Assembly: GCA_009784085.1 (NCBI GenBank)
Contig: WRCJ01000016.1
Location: 1 to 23,816, forward strand
Reading direction: 5' to 3'
Length of the DNA: 23,816 nt
Source: Oscillospiraceae bacterium
Lineage (GTDB): Bacteria; Bacillota; Clostridia; Oscillospirales; UBA929
The notes below the pieces were generated by a model. It had not been told where the DNA came from. It saw only the letters and a program-made list of their open reading frames with translations, and did not search any database. How positions within the stretch are numbered: the stretch's first letter is position 1; the number at the start of each line of letters is the position of its first letter. The position numbers and the translations under genes were made by a program. Below are positions 8,146-15,880 of this stretch, one piece after another.

Positions 8146-9471
8146 TCACTCCTCACTTTCCGACACATGGGGGATGGATACTTCCTCGGGTGGTTGGCTG
8201 TCGGCAAATGCATCGTCTTTCACGAATTGTATGGCTTTCGCAATCAGCAGGTTGCGGCGCACGCGCCTTTTTATCATGTCCTCCGCCTCTTGGCTGATCC
8301 CTTCGCCATATTCTCCCTTCTCTTTGGCGTATGCGGCCTCTATTTCCTCCGAAGGAACCTCCAAACCTTCCAGTTCGGCGATTTTTTCATATCCCAAGCG
8401 CAACGTCAGTTTTTGCCGCGCGCGGTCATGCATGTCGCGTTGCATATCCTCGTCGGAAAGCCCGACGACCCTCTTATAGGTGGCATAATCCATCCCATTG
8501 GCAGCTAAGCCGCGCTGAAAGTCCCCCATTACATAAGATTGTTCCTCTTCGATCATGCATTCCGGTATATTGACCGTCGTGGCATCGCGTACCTGTTTGT
8601 TCAATGCGGCAAAAAAAGCGTTCTCGCTCTTGTCGGCCTTTTCCTTTTCCAGTTTCTCACGAATGTCGCCGCGCAATTCTTCCAGCGTATCGAAGTTGGA
8701 TACATCTTTTGCGAATTCATCGTCTAGATCGGGCATCTCGTGTTCCTTGACGTCGCGGATGCGGACCTCGAAAACCGCGTCTTCGCCTGCCAGTTCGTCG
8801 ACATGGTAGTCTTCCGGGAACGTGACCTTAACCTGGCATTCCTCTTCGGAAACCCTTCCAATCAGGGCTTCTTCGAACCCGGGAATAAACCGCCCGGAGC
8901 CGATCTCGAGCTGATGGTTTTGCGCTTTGCCACCATCAAATGGTATATCGTCGATAAAGCCTTCGAAGTCAAGGGTGACGATGTCGTTATTTTGGATAGG
9001 GCGCGAAACCGCTACCAGCCGTGCGTTTCGCTCTTGAAGGCGGGCCAGCTCGGCATCGATATCGTCAATTTTTACCTCCACAGGGGGTTTGTAGGCATGC
9101 AGACCCCTGTACCCGCTCACCTCGGCCTCCGGATAGACATGCACGCTGGCCTTGAAGGAATATCCCTCCGGGCCGATGTCCAGCACCTCGATATCGGGTT
9201 TTTCCACCGTTTCGAGGTCTTGTTCCACGACCACTTTCCCATAGGCCGCGAGATACGTTTGATTCACGGCGCCCTCGTAAAAAACGCCCGGCCCATAAAT
9301 CGTCTCGATCATCCTGCGGGGCGCTTTGCCCCGGCGAAACCCGGGTACGCTGTATCGCCCGGCTTCCCGCCTGGCTACTTCCGAGACCGCTGTGTGAAAC
9401 GTGTCCGCATCGACCCCTATGGTGAGCGTAACAAGATTGTTTTCGTCCCTTTCCATGCTGATAAGGTTCAT
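8146..9471 (-). CDS. tig: Trigger factor, ribosome-associated chaperone and peptidyl-prolyl isomerase
   Basis: The product has 441 residues. The N-terminal ribosome-docking domain carries GFRRGKAPR (about 44-52), matching the GFRxGKxP signature; a FKBP-type PPIase domain lies at about 160-245 (NDIVTLDFEGFIDD...IPGFEEALIG); the rest is the helical C-terminal chaperone arm. Trigger factor binds near the ribosome exit tunnel and shields nascent chains. The start at 9471 has only a G-rich stretch (AGGGGG) upstream; the in-frame ATG at 9456 has none. The gene heads the tig-clpP-clpX group and is separated from the upstream phosphoesterase gene by 167 bases. Confidence 0.97.
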   Translation of the reverse strand: MNLISMERDENNLVTLTIGVDADTFHTAVSEVARREAGRYSVPGFRRGKAPRRMIETIYGPGVFYEGAVNQTYLAAYGKVVVEQDLETVEKPDIEVLDIGPEGYSFKASVHVYPEAEVSGYRGLHAYKPPVEVKIDDIDAELARLQERNARLVAVSRPIQNNDIVTLDFEGFIDDIPFDGGKAQNHQLEIGSGRFIPGFEEALIGRVSEEECQVKVTFPEDYHVDELAGEDAVFEVRIRDVKEHEMPDLDDEFAKDVSNFDTLEELRGDIREKLEKEKADKSENAFFAALNKQVRDATTVNIPECMIEEEQSYVMGDFQRGLAANGMDYATYKRVVGLSDEDMQRDMHDRARQKLTLRLGYEKIAELEGLEVPSEEIEAAYAKEKGEYGEGISQEAEDMIKRRVRRNLLIAKAIQFVKDDAFADSQPPEEVSIPHVSESEE

Positions 9472-9499
9472 ATGGCGGCGCCCCCTGTTATGATTTCAA

Positions 9500-9505
9500 G
9501 TTATA
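9500..9505 (-). promoter_or_regulatory. Possible -10 element for tig-clpP-clpX
   Basis: TATAAC on the minus strand lies about 29 bases before the tig ATG, in the 167-bp spacer after the phosphoesterase gene, which is more AT-rich than the genes. I see no good -35 at the right distance. The spacer also holds an 11-bp near-perfect direct repeat (ATTCGTAAC-type, about 9552-9573). Confidence 0.3.
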
Positions 9506-9638
9506 CTACCACATATTGGTGCTATAGTCCACTATTTTTTTCATTTTGTTGAAATTCGTAACTAATTCGTAACCAAAAGGCGTAAAACTATTGTTTCTCG
9601 CCAATGTCGGCTTGCATTTTACAACCTTATAGAGGAGG

Positions 9639-10526
9639 CTATGTTATCCGAAACGGTCGAAACTCGGTATAATCGGCCGAGACCAAACGATAGTCAATGC
9701 CCCGGTACGCGCCCTCGATGGCGCGTTGGTGGGACGGGCCGTGCAGGTGTCCATAGAAGCAACGTCTGACGCCGTAACGGGTGAGGATGTCCACAATCTC
9801 GTCGCAGCGGTAACCTTCATACAGCGGCGGGTAATGCAAAAAGGCCAGAAGTTCCCCATCCGGATCGCCGTCGCCATCCATACCATTCCCGCCAGCGCCG
9901 CCCACGCCGCCGTCGCCATCCATGCCATTCCCGTCCGCGCCGTCCATGCCGCCGTCGCCATCCACGCCATTCCCGTCCGCGCCGCCCACGCCTACGCCGC
10001 CGCCCGCGCCGGATTCCGGATGTCCCGGGTCGCCCGCCGACGCGCCCAACAACTTGCGGCCGGCATCGAGGGAGGCTTTCAGCCGAATACACTCGCGCAG
10101 GAAAACCTTTTCGTCGTGCGTGCCCTGGTGGCTGTTGTCCTCTTCGTAAAACCAGCCCCTGGTCCCGCACAGGGCGACGTCCCCGTGTAGCCATGCGTTG
10201 TTGTGCAGGATATCCAGCGTGTGAAACCCTTCCTCGGCAAAAAAGCGGCGCATCTTCGTGGCGGTCGACCACCAATAGTCATGATTGCCCTTGACAATCA
10301 GCTTGCGCCCGGGGAAGGCGTTGAGAAAGGCAAAATCGTCCCGCGCTTCGGGGAAACTCTTCGCCCACGAAGTATCGCCGCATAGGACCAGCGTGTCATC
10401 GTCGGTCAGGACGCCCAGCCCCCTTGCGAGTTTGTCCATATAGTTTTCCCAGGCGCCGCCGAAAACATCCATCGGCTTGCCCGCAGACAAGCTCAGGTGC
10501 GTGTCGCCCAGGGCGTATAACGCCAT
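9639..10526 (-). CDS. Calcineurin-like metallophosphoesterase (COG1768 type) with a Gly/Asp repeat insert
   Basis: The 295-residue protein shows the metallophosphoesterase metal-site motifs in order: GDTHLS (D8, H10), GDTSW (D51), GNHDYWW (N81-D83), HYPP (H231) and GHLH (H260, H262). MALYALGDTHLSLS and the MDVFGG sequence match the conserved start of the COG1768 'predicted phosphohydrolase' group; the substrate is unknown. Residues about 162-224 are an insertion made of three roughly 14-residue Gly/Asp/Asn repeats, placed between the third and fourth metal motifs and probably a flexible loop. GGGGGAA lies before the ATG. The gene follows thrC by 34 bases and is likely co-transcribed with it. 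Confidence 0.9.
   Translation of the reverse strand: MALYALGDTHLSLSAGKPMDVFGGAWENYMDKLARGLGVLTDDDTLVLCGDTSWAKSFPEARDDFAFLNAFPGRKLIVKGNHDYWWSTATKMRRFFAEEGFHTLDILHNNAWLHGDVALCGTRGWFYEEDNSHQGTHDEKVFLRECIRLKASLDAGRKLLGASAGDPGHPESGAGGGVGVGGADGNGVDGDGGMDGADGNGMDGDGGVGGAGGNGMDGDGDPDGELLAFLHYPPLYEGYRCDEIVDILTRYGVRRCFYGHLHGPSHQRAIEGAYRGIDYRLVSADYTEFRPFRIT
9855..9998. repeat. 42-bp minisatellite (three copies) inside the phosphoesterase gene
   Basis: Three tandem copies of a 42-bp unit encode G-(V/M)-(G/D)-G-A-(D/G)-G-N-G-(V/M)-D-G-D-G, followed by a partial copy. It keeps frame (14 codons per unit), so copy-number change would lengthen the loop without breaking the gene. Confidence 0.8.
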
Positions 10527-10540
10527 GCGAGTTTCCCCCT

Positions 10541-10562
10541 ATTCTCCCATCATTCTCCCATC
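10541..10562. repeat. 11-bp tandem duplication at the thrC stop / phosphoesterase start
   Basis: ATTCTCCCATC occurs twice in a row (10541-10551, 10552-10562) and reaches into the thrC stop codon (10561-10563). On the coding strand each unit contains a GGGAG Shine-Dalgarno-like core upstream of the phosphoesterase ATG. Confidence 0.75.
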
Positions 10563-12048
10563 ATGCCCCCACCATCTCCCATACCGCCTGCTCCATCCCT
10601 TCCGGGGTCACTGTCCGGTCGAACCGCACCGGTTTTTTCGACAAGCCGCGCAGGCTCTCGGGCACCGGCCACCCGGTGAGGGCGTGTAGCTGTTCCAGCG
10701 GCGCCTCCCCGTCGCCGGCTGGTGTTTCGCCCAGGGCCGTCAGCACGGCGTCGCAGAACTTGTATGGGCTGGCGGTGGAGACGACAAGGATTGGCGTCTT
10801 GTCCCCGGTTTCCTCCCGGTACGCGCCCGCCGCGTGGAAGGCCACCGCCGTGTGCGGATCGGACAGGTACCTGATTTCCTTCCACAGGGATGCGATGGTC
10901 CGCCGGGTTTCCCCCTCGCCGCACCAATCCGCGTAGAACCTCTGCCGGAAGACCTGCCACAGCGTCTTGGGCAACGTATAACGCCCGATCTCCCGCAAGC
11001 TTTCCATGCAGTCCCGCGTCAGGACATCCGATCCGCCCGAAAGCAAGAACAACGCCCGCTCCAAATTGCTGGAGACCAGGATATCCATCGAGGGCGACAT
11101 CGTGCTGTAAAACGTACGCCGCCTGTCATAGACGCCCTCCCGCACAAAATCGGTCAAGACGTTGTTCCGGTTGGAAGCGCACAGCAACCGGCTCACGGGC
11201 AGGCCCATGTCCCATGCGTAGAGGGCCGACAAAATGTTGCCGAAGTTGCCCGTGGGCACGCAAATGTGGATGGGTTGCCCGGCGGCGATGGCTTCCTGCC
11301 CGACCATGTCGGCATAGGCCGAAAAATAGTACGCGACCTGCGGGATCAGACGCCCTAGGTTGATAGAGTTGGCCGATGAGAAAAACAGCCCCCGTTTGTC
11401 GATCCTCTCGGATAGCGCCGGGTCGCCGAACAATTTTTTCACGCCGGTTTGGGCGTCATCGAAGTTGCCGCGCACGGCGACAACGCCCACATTGGCGCCT
11501 TCCTGCGTCGTCATCTGAAGCTCCTGGATCAACGACACGCCATGGCGGGGGAAGAAGACCAGCACCCGCGTACCCGGAACGTCCCGGAAACCTTCCAACG
11601 CCGCCTTCCCGGTGTCCCCCGAAGTGGCGGTCAGGATAAGCGCTTCCCGTTGCTCGCCGCATACTTTCAGCGACGCGGTCAGCAGATGGGGCAGGATTTG
11701 CAACGCCATATCTTTAAAGGCGGCTGTGGGTCCATGCCACAATTCCAGCACATGCAACCCATTGGGCAGGGTGCGCAGGGGCGCCGCGCCTTCGGCGTCG
11801 AATCGGCCGCTCTCATACGCGCGGCGCGCGAAGGTTTCCAGATCGCCAGGGCCAAAGCCGTCCAAAAACTGCCCCATCACGGCGGCGGTCCGCTCGGCGT
11901 ACGATTTGCCGATCAGCGACTTCCAGAAATTGCGATTGCAAGGTAACGCTTCCGGCGCGTACAACCCACCGCCCGGAGCCAACCCGCGTGCGATGGCCTC
12001 CTGGGCGGAGGCGCCGATGTTTTTATCCCTCGTGCTTACATAGCGCAT
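10561..12048 (-). CDS. thrC: Threonine synthase
   Basis: This PLP enzyme converts O-phosphohomoserine to threonine. The 495-residue length and the N-terminal MRYVSTRD are typical of the long bacterial class. The PLP lysine is K112 in HGPTAAFKDMALQ; SGDTGKAALEGF and PTGNFGNI are the phosphate and cofactor-binding loops. I chose the ATG at 12048, which has AAGGA upstream and matches the family start; the frame is open to 12210, but the extra 54 residues are unlike the family and overlap yraN. No other threonine-pathway gene is in view, so it appears here as a single biosynthetic gene among housekeeping genes. Confidence 0.96.
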   Translation of the reverse strand: MRYVSTRDKNIGASAQEAIARGLAPGGGLYAPEALPCNRNFWKSLIGKSYAERTAAVMGQFLDGFGPGDLETFARRAYESGRFDAEGAAPLRTLPNGLHVLELWHGPTAAFKDMALQILPHLLTASLKVCGEQREALILTATSGDTGKAALEGFRDVPGTRVLVFFPRHGVSLIQELQMTTQEGANVGVVAVRGNFDDAQTGVKKLFGDPALSERIDKRGLFFSSANSINLGRLIPQVAYYFSAYADMVGQEAIAAGQPIHICVPTGNFGNILSALYAWDMGLPVSRLLCASNRNNVLTDFVREGVYDRRRTFYSTMSPSMDILVSSNLERALFLLSGGSDVLTRDCMESLREIGRYTLPKTLWQVFRQRFYADWCGEGETRRTIASLWKEIRYLSDPHTAVAFHAAGAYREETGDKTPILVVSTASPYKFCDAVLTALGETPAGDGEAPLEQLHALTGWPVPESLRGLSKKPVRFDRTVTPEGMEQAVWEMVGA

Positions 12049-12106
12049 ATCAGTTTCGCATCCTTTGCTATGATTTAAGATGTATGATGTTTGGTAAGCC
12101 GAGTCC

Positions 12107-12493
12107 CTAGGCAAACGCGCCGACGATGTGGCGGATGGCCGGATCGCGCCCTTTGCCCTTACCGTCACCGTCACCGCCATCGTCGCCGGCGACGATCTCC
12201 ACGACATCAAAACGCGCGTTTTTCTCCCCGTACTCCGCCATCCACATGGCCGCCGCGCGACGCAGGCGGGCCCTCTTTTTCGCGGTCACCGACTCGCCGG
12301 GCGCCGCGAAGCGGTCGTTGCGCCGCCACTTGACCTCCACGAAGGCCACGATGTCCCCCCTGGCGGCAATGATGTCGATCTCGCCCTCGCGGACGCGCCA
12401 GTTGCGGCCGATAATCGAATAGCCTTTGGACTCCAAAAGACGCGCCGCCATGTCTTCGCCCGCGCGCCCCCGTTTTATCTTTTCGTTTTCCAT
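12107..12493 (-). CDS. yraN: YraN/UPF0102 family endonuclease-like protein
   Basis: This 128-residue protein shows the UPF0102 core: GRAGEDMAARLLESKGY, then GEIDIIA and FVEVKWRR, which resemble the D-(E/Q)xK nuclease fold of Holliday-junction resolvase-like proteins. The biochemical role in bacteria is not settled. The gene commonly sits next to rnhB, as it does here. Near the C-terminus a Gly/Asp/Lys-rich stretch (DDGGDGDGKGKGRD) looks like a local low-complexity expansion and is not part of the usual family core. The ATG at 12493 has GGGGA upstream; the spacing to the rnhB stop is 31 bases and is filled by a 13-bp tandem repeat. Confidence 0.9.
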   Translation of the reverse strand: MENEKIKRGRAGEDMAARLLESKGYSIIGRNWRVREGEIDIIAARGDIVAFVEVKWRRNDRFAAPGESVTAKKRARLRRAAAMWMAEYGEKNARFDVVEIVAGDDGGDGDGKGKGRDPAIRHIVGAFA

Positions 12494-12503
12494 GCGGCAT
12501 CCC

Positions 12504-12536
12504 CATTATGATTACTCATTATGATTACTCATTATG
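12504..12536. repeat. 13-bp tandem repeat across the rnhB stop codon
   Basis: CATTATGATTACT is present twice and followed by the first 7 bases of a third copy. The array covers the last codons and the TAA stop (12525-12527) of rnhB and most of the spacer before yraN. Confidence 0.85.
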
Positions 12537-13100
12537 TTGCTTTTTCAAAAAACTCTTCCTGTGCTCGATGCATGGCCCAAAGGCACGCAACCGCTCGTAG
12601 TGCAGGGCGGTCCCATAGCCCTTGTGCTGCGCGAAAGCGTATTGCGGGTAAGTCTCAGCAAGTTCGGCCATCAGGCGGTCACGGGTGACCTTGGCCAAAA
12701 TAGAAGCCGCCGAGATGGCGGGGATCCTCGCGTCGCCCCCCACGATCGGGATGGCTTTTTGCGGGAAGCCCCGGGCGTAATTGCCATCCACCAACACGAG
12801 GACAGGTTGCGGCGACAGCGTGGATACGGCGCGGCGCATGGCCAGCATGGCGGCTTGCAGGATATTGATGGATTCGATTTCCGCCACCGACGCATACCCA
12901 ATCCCCCAGCAGATGGCCTCCCGCGTGATGATATCGTACAACGCCTCCCGGCGTTTACGCGACAACTTTTTGGAATCGTCAAGCCCTTCTATTTTCAACC
13001 CCGGCGGCAAGACGGCGGCGGCGGCGGCCACAGGGCCAGCCAATGCCCCCCGTCCGGCTTCGTCCACGCCAGCGATCAAATGATGCATATCCATGTCCAT
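12525..13100 (-). CDS. rnhB: Ribonuclease HII
   Basis: RNase HII cleaves RNA in RNA/DNA hybrids and removes misincorporated ribonucleotides. Numbered from the chosen start (191 residues), the acidic active site is D13 and E14 in GVDEAGRG, D105 in LVDGNY and D123 in GGDARI; LDDSKKLS and the HKGYGT motif are also present. The frame is open to an ATG at 13238, but those 46 residues overlap rbgA and are low-complexity in part. Three closely spaced ATGs (13100, 13094, 13088) all precede the conserved start; none has a strong Shine-Dalgarno, so the exact start is uncertain. Confidence 0.93.
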   Translation of the reverse strand: MDMDMHHLIAGVDEAGRGALAGPVAAAAAVLPPGLKIEGLDDSKKLSRKRREALYDIITREAICWGIGYASVAEIESINILQAAMLAMRRAVSTLSPQPVLVLVDGNYARGFPQKAIPIVGGDARIPAISAASILAKVTRDRLMAELAETYPQYAFAQHKGYGTALHYERLRAFGPCIEHRKSFLKKQHNE

Positions 13101-13115
13101 TCCCGCACCCACGCC

Positions 13116-13150
13116 CTGGCCATACGCTGGCCCATGCGCTGGCCCTGGCT
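13116..13150. repeat. Imperfect 11-12-bp tandem repeat after the rbgA stop
   Basis: CTGGCC recurs at 13116, 13127 and 13139 within near-identical 11-12-bp units. The array begins at the rbgA stop codon (13150-13152) and fills the spacer up to the rnhB start cluster. Confidence 0.65.
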
Positions 13151-14085
13151 CATGCTTCGCCTCCAGCCACTTGCGGATCGCGGCCCGCCGCCGGCCATTC
13201 CAGCGTGAACCGCCCCAGCTTGCCGCCGCGAAACTCATCCAGCAACACCCGCGCCATGCGCTCCGTATCCGGCAACCCGCCGGCGGCCAAGAACCCGCGT
13301 CCCCGCGCCGCCCGCGCCAGGAGCGTCATGCCGTCGTCCCCTCCGGCAGTGCCGCCCGCGTGGTCGCCCGTACCGTCGTCCGCGCGGCCTCCCACATTGC
13401 CCCCCAATCGGTAGCGGGAGGCCAACGCTTCGGGGTATCTCTCTTGCAGAAACGCCGCCAAATGGGCGGCCAGCGTCTCGGCGTCCAGGATTTCATCCCG
13501 GATGGCGCCGGTATAGGCCAGCAACATCCCTGTGCCTTCATCCTCGAATTTGGGCCAGAGTATCCCCGGCGTGTCCAGCAAGGCTAGGCCGGGGGATAGA
13601 TTCACCCATTGCCGCCCCCGCGTCACGCCCGGGCGATCCTCGGCAGCCGCGGCGCGGCGGCCGGCCAAGCGGTTGATGAGCGAAGATTTGCCCACGTTGG
13701 GGACGCCCACCACCATCAGGCGCAGAACACGCCCTGTCCGGCCATGGGCGGCGCCGGCTTCTATTTTTTCTTTGAGCAACGCCCGGACCGCCGGCGCCAA
13801 GCGCGACACCCCCGCGCCGCTCTTGCTGTCGGTCAGCAGAACCGCCTGGCCATGGCGCCGACAATGGGAAACCCAGGCGGCGTTCCCGGCGGCGTCGGCT
13901 TGATCGGCCCGGTTGATCACCAGCAACCGGGGTTTGTCGCCGAGGATTTCATGCAACTCGGGATTGCGGCTAGCGGCGGGGATGCGGGCGTCTGTCATCT
14001 CGCAGACCGCGTCGACCAATTTGAGATGCTCCGCAATCATGCGGCGCGTCTTGGCCATGTGGCCGGGATACCATTGTATGTTCAT
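13150..14085 (-). CDS. rbgA: Ribosome biogenesis GTPase RbgA (YlqF)
   Basis: RbgA is a circularly permuted GTPase needed for late 50S assembly. The order G4-G5-G1-G2-G3 is visible: NRAD (58-61), SKSG (87-90), GVPNVGKSS (127-135), T155 in RPGVTRG, DTPG (171-174). G4 reads NRAD where NKxD is usual. The N-terminal MNIQWYPGHMAK is a family hallmark and sets the start at 14085, whose ATG overlaps the upstream signal-peptidase stop (ATGA); an ATG two codons earlier is possible. Residues about 229-252 are a Gly/Asp-rich insertion not expected in the family. Total length is 311, a little above the usual 280-290. Confidence 0.94.
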   Translation of the reverse strand: MNIQWYPGHMAKTRRMIAEHLKLVDAVCEMTDARIPAASRNPELHEILGDKPRLLVINRADQADAAGNAAWVSHCRRHGQAVLLTDSKSGAGVSRLAPAVRALLKEKIEAGAAHGRTGRVLRLMVVGVPNVGKSSLINRLAGRRAAAAEDRPGVTRGRQWVNLSPGLALLDTPGILWPKFEDEGTGMLLAYTGAIRDEILDAETLAAHLAAFLQERYPEALASRYRLGGNVGGRADDGTGDHAGGTAGGDDGMTLLARAARGRGFLAAGGLPDTERMARVLLDEFRGGKLGRFTLEWPAAGRDPQVAGGEA

Positions 14086-15050
14086 TCCCATAGGGAACCC
14101 ACGGGCCCAATATGGTTTATAGGCCATACCCGAAATAGCACATGCCCCAGCACGAGGCGTTCATCGATGAAGCCTATCTCGCTAAACCGGCTGTCTAAGC
14201 TGTCGTTGCGGTTGTCCCCCATCACAAACAGGGTCCCCGGCGGCACCGTGAGCGGGAACTCCTGGTCGCCGCGCTGGGATGTCGTCTCCGCGATATAGGG
14301 TTCATCCTTCAGCACATCATCTACCCAAATCTCTCCGGTCGTGAAATCGATGTCCACTTCCTGCCCCGCCGAGGCGATGACCCGCTTGACCAGCGGAACG
14401 GCCATCCCATCGACCTCAAAGTAGTTTTTCTCGACAAAAATAATGATATCGCCCGGCCTGGGGCGGTAGAAAAGGTTGGATATCAAAAGCCTCTGGCCCT
14501 GTTCCAACGTGGGATTCATGGAACTCCCGGTCACGCCGATAAATCGGACGAAAAAAAGCGAGAAGACACCCACGACGACAATCGCGGAGACCAACGCCCT
14601 GACCCACTCGAAGAGGCTACTGCGCGCCTTGGGCCCCGCCACGGTTATGGCCAGGTCGGGAGTAGGCGCGGGATCCTCCACGGGCGCCGGGGTCTCCACG
14701 GGTGTCGTAGCCGCAGGCGCCGTGGCCGTAGCCGTAGGCGCCGCCGGGGTCTCCACGGGTGCTGTGGCCGGTTCCGCTCCCGTCACCGTGGCCGTTGCCG
14801 CTGGCGCCGTTGCCGTTGCCGATCCCTCCGCCGTCGCCGTCGCCGTAGCCGTTGCAGGCGCCATCGCCGGCATAGCCGGCGGGGCATCGTACGGCGGGGC
14901 ATCGTACGGCGTGGCATCGTACGGCGTGGCATCGGACGGCGACGCAACCCATAGCATAAAGAGGAGTTCTTCCCGCTCACGCGGGGTGAGTTGCGCTATC
15001 GCCAGATCCAGCGCGTCTCCTAAATCGTCAACAGGCGGCCCGCCGCTCAA
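14082..15050 (-). CDS. lepB: Signal peptidase I with long repetitive N-terminal cytoplasmic extension
   Basis: Type I signal peptidases remove signal peptides at the outer membrane face. The catalytic part is normal: one TM segment (about 150-170), Ser177 in GSSMNPT, Lys222 in VKRVIA, and GDNRNDSLDSR (278-288). Before it lie about 130 extra residues: a possible helix with LTPREREELLFMLW (21-34), five-residue DA(T/P)PY repeats (40-58), and a long Ala/Thr/Pro/Val-rich stretch, which by topology would be cytoplasmic. The start overlaps the stop of the preceding signal-peptidase gene by four bases, so the pair is translationally coupled. Role of the extension is unknown. Confidence 0.92.
   Translation of the reverse strand: MSGGPPVDDLGDALDLAIAQLTPREREELLFMLWVASPSDATPYDATPYDAPPYDAPPAMPAMAPATATATATAEGSATATAPAATATVTGAEPATAPVETPAAPTATATAPAATTPVETPAPVEDPAPTPDLAITVAGPKARSSLFEWVRALVSAIVVVGVFSLFFVRFIGVTGSSMNPTLEQGQRLLISNLFYRPRPGDIIIFVEKNYFEVDGMAVPLVKRVIASAGQEVDIDFTTGEIWVDDVLKDEPYIAETTSQRGDQEFPLTVPPGTLFVMGDNRNDSLDSRFSEIGFIDERLVLGHVLFRVWPINHIGPVGSLWE
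14650..14933. repeat. 15-bp and 6-bp repeats coding the LepB extension
   Basis: About four 15-bp units (14877-14933, DA(T/P)PY codons) are followed by a longer stretch of roughly 6-bp (GCC-GT-type) and 12-15-bp Ala/Thr/Pro-coding repeats down to about 14650. All keep frame. Confidence 0.75.
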
Positions 15051-15802
15051 GGATCTACGCCCTCCGCCCCCACGTTCGGATCCAGGTTCGGATCCCAGTT
15101 CGGGTCAAGGTCTGGATCCAAGTCCGGTTCCGCGCTCGATTCCGGGTTCGGGAGGGGGCCAAAATCTTGCAACGGCCATACCCGAAACAGCACGCGCCCC
15201 AAGATATACCGCGTATCCACCGCGCCAATCAGGCGGCTGTCCGAGCTACGGTTGCGGTTGTCCCCCATCACGAACACCTTGCCTTCTTCCACGGTGTAGG
15301 GATAGGAAATCCTGCCCACCATGGTGGTGCGTTCCCTGATGTATGGCTCGTCGATGACGATGCCATCCACACTGACATCGCCGGTGGCGGCGTCGATGTT
15401 GACGGTCTGCCCCGCCACCGCGATAATCCGCTTGACAAGGGGTTCGTCATCCGACCCCAAGCCCAAGTCGTCTTTGATGTTCTTTTTCGTGAAGACGACG
15501 ACATCTCCGGCTTTCGGGGTGTAGAACAGGTTGGAAATCAACACCTTCTGCCCGGTGAATATGGTGGACTCCATGGACGGCCCGACCACGCCGATCACAC
15601 GCGCCACAAAGGAAAACAACAGGCTGACCAATATGAGCGACGTGACGATGGTCTGCAACCAGTCGAATAGCTCCCTCTCCAAGCGCGTCGCCCGCTTTTT
15701 AGTGGGTGGGGCGTAAACGTCGGGCGGATGATCCCCCGGCGTTCCGGCATTGGGCGAGCCGGCGCTGGGCGGGCCGATGCTATCTGTTTTAACAGACTCC
15801 AT
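15047..15802 (-). CDS. lepB: Signal peptidase I (first of a tandem pair)
   Basis: This 251-residue protein has a Pro/Gly-rich cytoplasmic N-terminus, one TM segment (about 50-73), Ser76 in GPSMEST, Lys124 in VKRIIAVAGQ, and the GDNRNRSSDSR box (180-190), so it should be an active Ser/Lys signal peptidase. The outer-face C-terminus carries about five Asp-Pro-Xaa-Leu-type four-residue repeats (about 225-245) after the usual end of the domain. AAGGGGG lies just before the ATG. It lies between rplS and the second lepB, the usual Firmicute position. It resembles the next gene in the catalytic domain, fitting an old tandem duplication. Confidence 0.94.
   Translation of the reverse strand: MESVKTDSIGPPSAGSPNAGTPGDHPPDVYAPPTKKRATRLERELFDWLQTIVTSLILVSLLFSFVARVIGVVGPSMESTIFTGQKVLISNLFYTPKAGDVVVFTKKNIKDDLGLGSDDEPLVKRIIAVAGQTVNIDAATGDVSVDGIVIDEPYIRERTTMVGRISYPYTVEEGKVFVMGDNRNRSSDSRLIGAVDTRYILGRVLFRVWPLQDFGPLPNPESSAEPDLDPDLDPNWDPNLDPNVGAEGVDP
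15068..15130. repeat. 12-bp repeats coding the Asp-Pro tail of the first LepB
   Basis: GGATCC/GGTTCG-type 12-bp units are repeated about five times near the 3' end of the gene and encode D-P-(D/N)-(L/W). They keep frame and lie just before the stop/start overlap with the second lepB. Confidence 0.7.
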
Positions 15803-15821
15803 GCATATCCCCCTTAAATAT

Positions 15822-15860
15822 AACCAAAGGAAAAGGGAGAACGGCGTCCCCCCTTTGGTT
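15822..15860 (-). terminator. Hairpin between rplS and lepB, possible attenuator
   Basis: AACCAAAGG (15822-15830) and CCTTTGGTT (15852-15860) are perfect 9-bp arms, with GGGA/TCCC able to extend the stem inside. The minus-strand sequence after it is ATATTTAAGG rather than a T-tract and leads straight into the lepB Shine-Dalgarno. It may partly end rplS transcripts or stabilise their 3' ends. Confidence 0.5.
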
Positions 15861-15880
15861 CGGGCGTCAGATAGATCCTC

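Noticed and set aside
8740..9552. 270-codon plus-strand frame opposite trigger factor
   Set aside because: The minus-strand trigger factor is complete and conserved; the opposite frame has no domain and no proper ribosome binding site.
12049..12210. 54-residue N-terminal extension of threonine synthase
   Set aside because: The conserved protein begins at MRYVSTRD with a ribosome binding site; the extension overlaps yraN and is unlike the family.
13101..13238. 46-residue extension of RNase HII into rbgA
   Set aside because: It overlaps rbgA in another frame and partly reads the tandem repeat; the conserved RNase HII fold starts later.
14476..15339. Long plus-strand frame opposite the lepB genes
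   Set aside because: It is a shadow of the repeat-coded Ala/Thr/Pro stretch of the signal peptidase and ends in low complexity without any domain.
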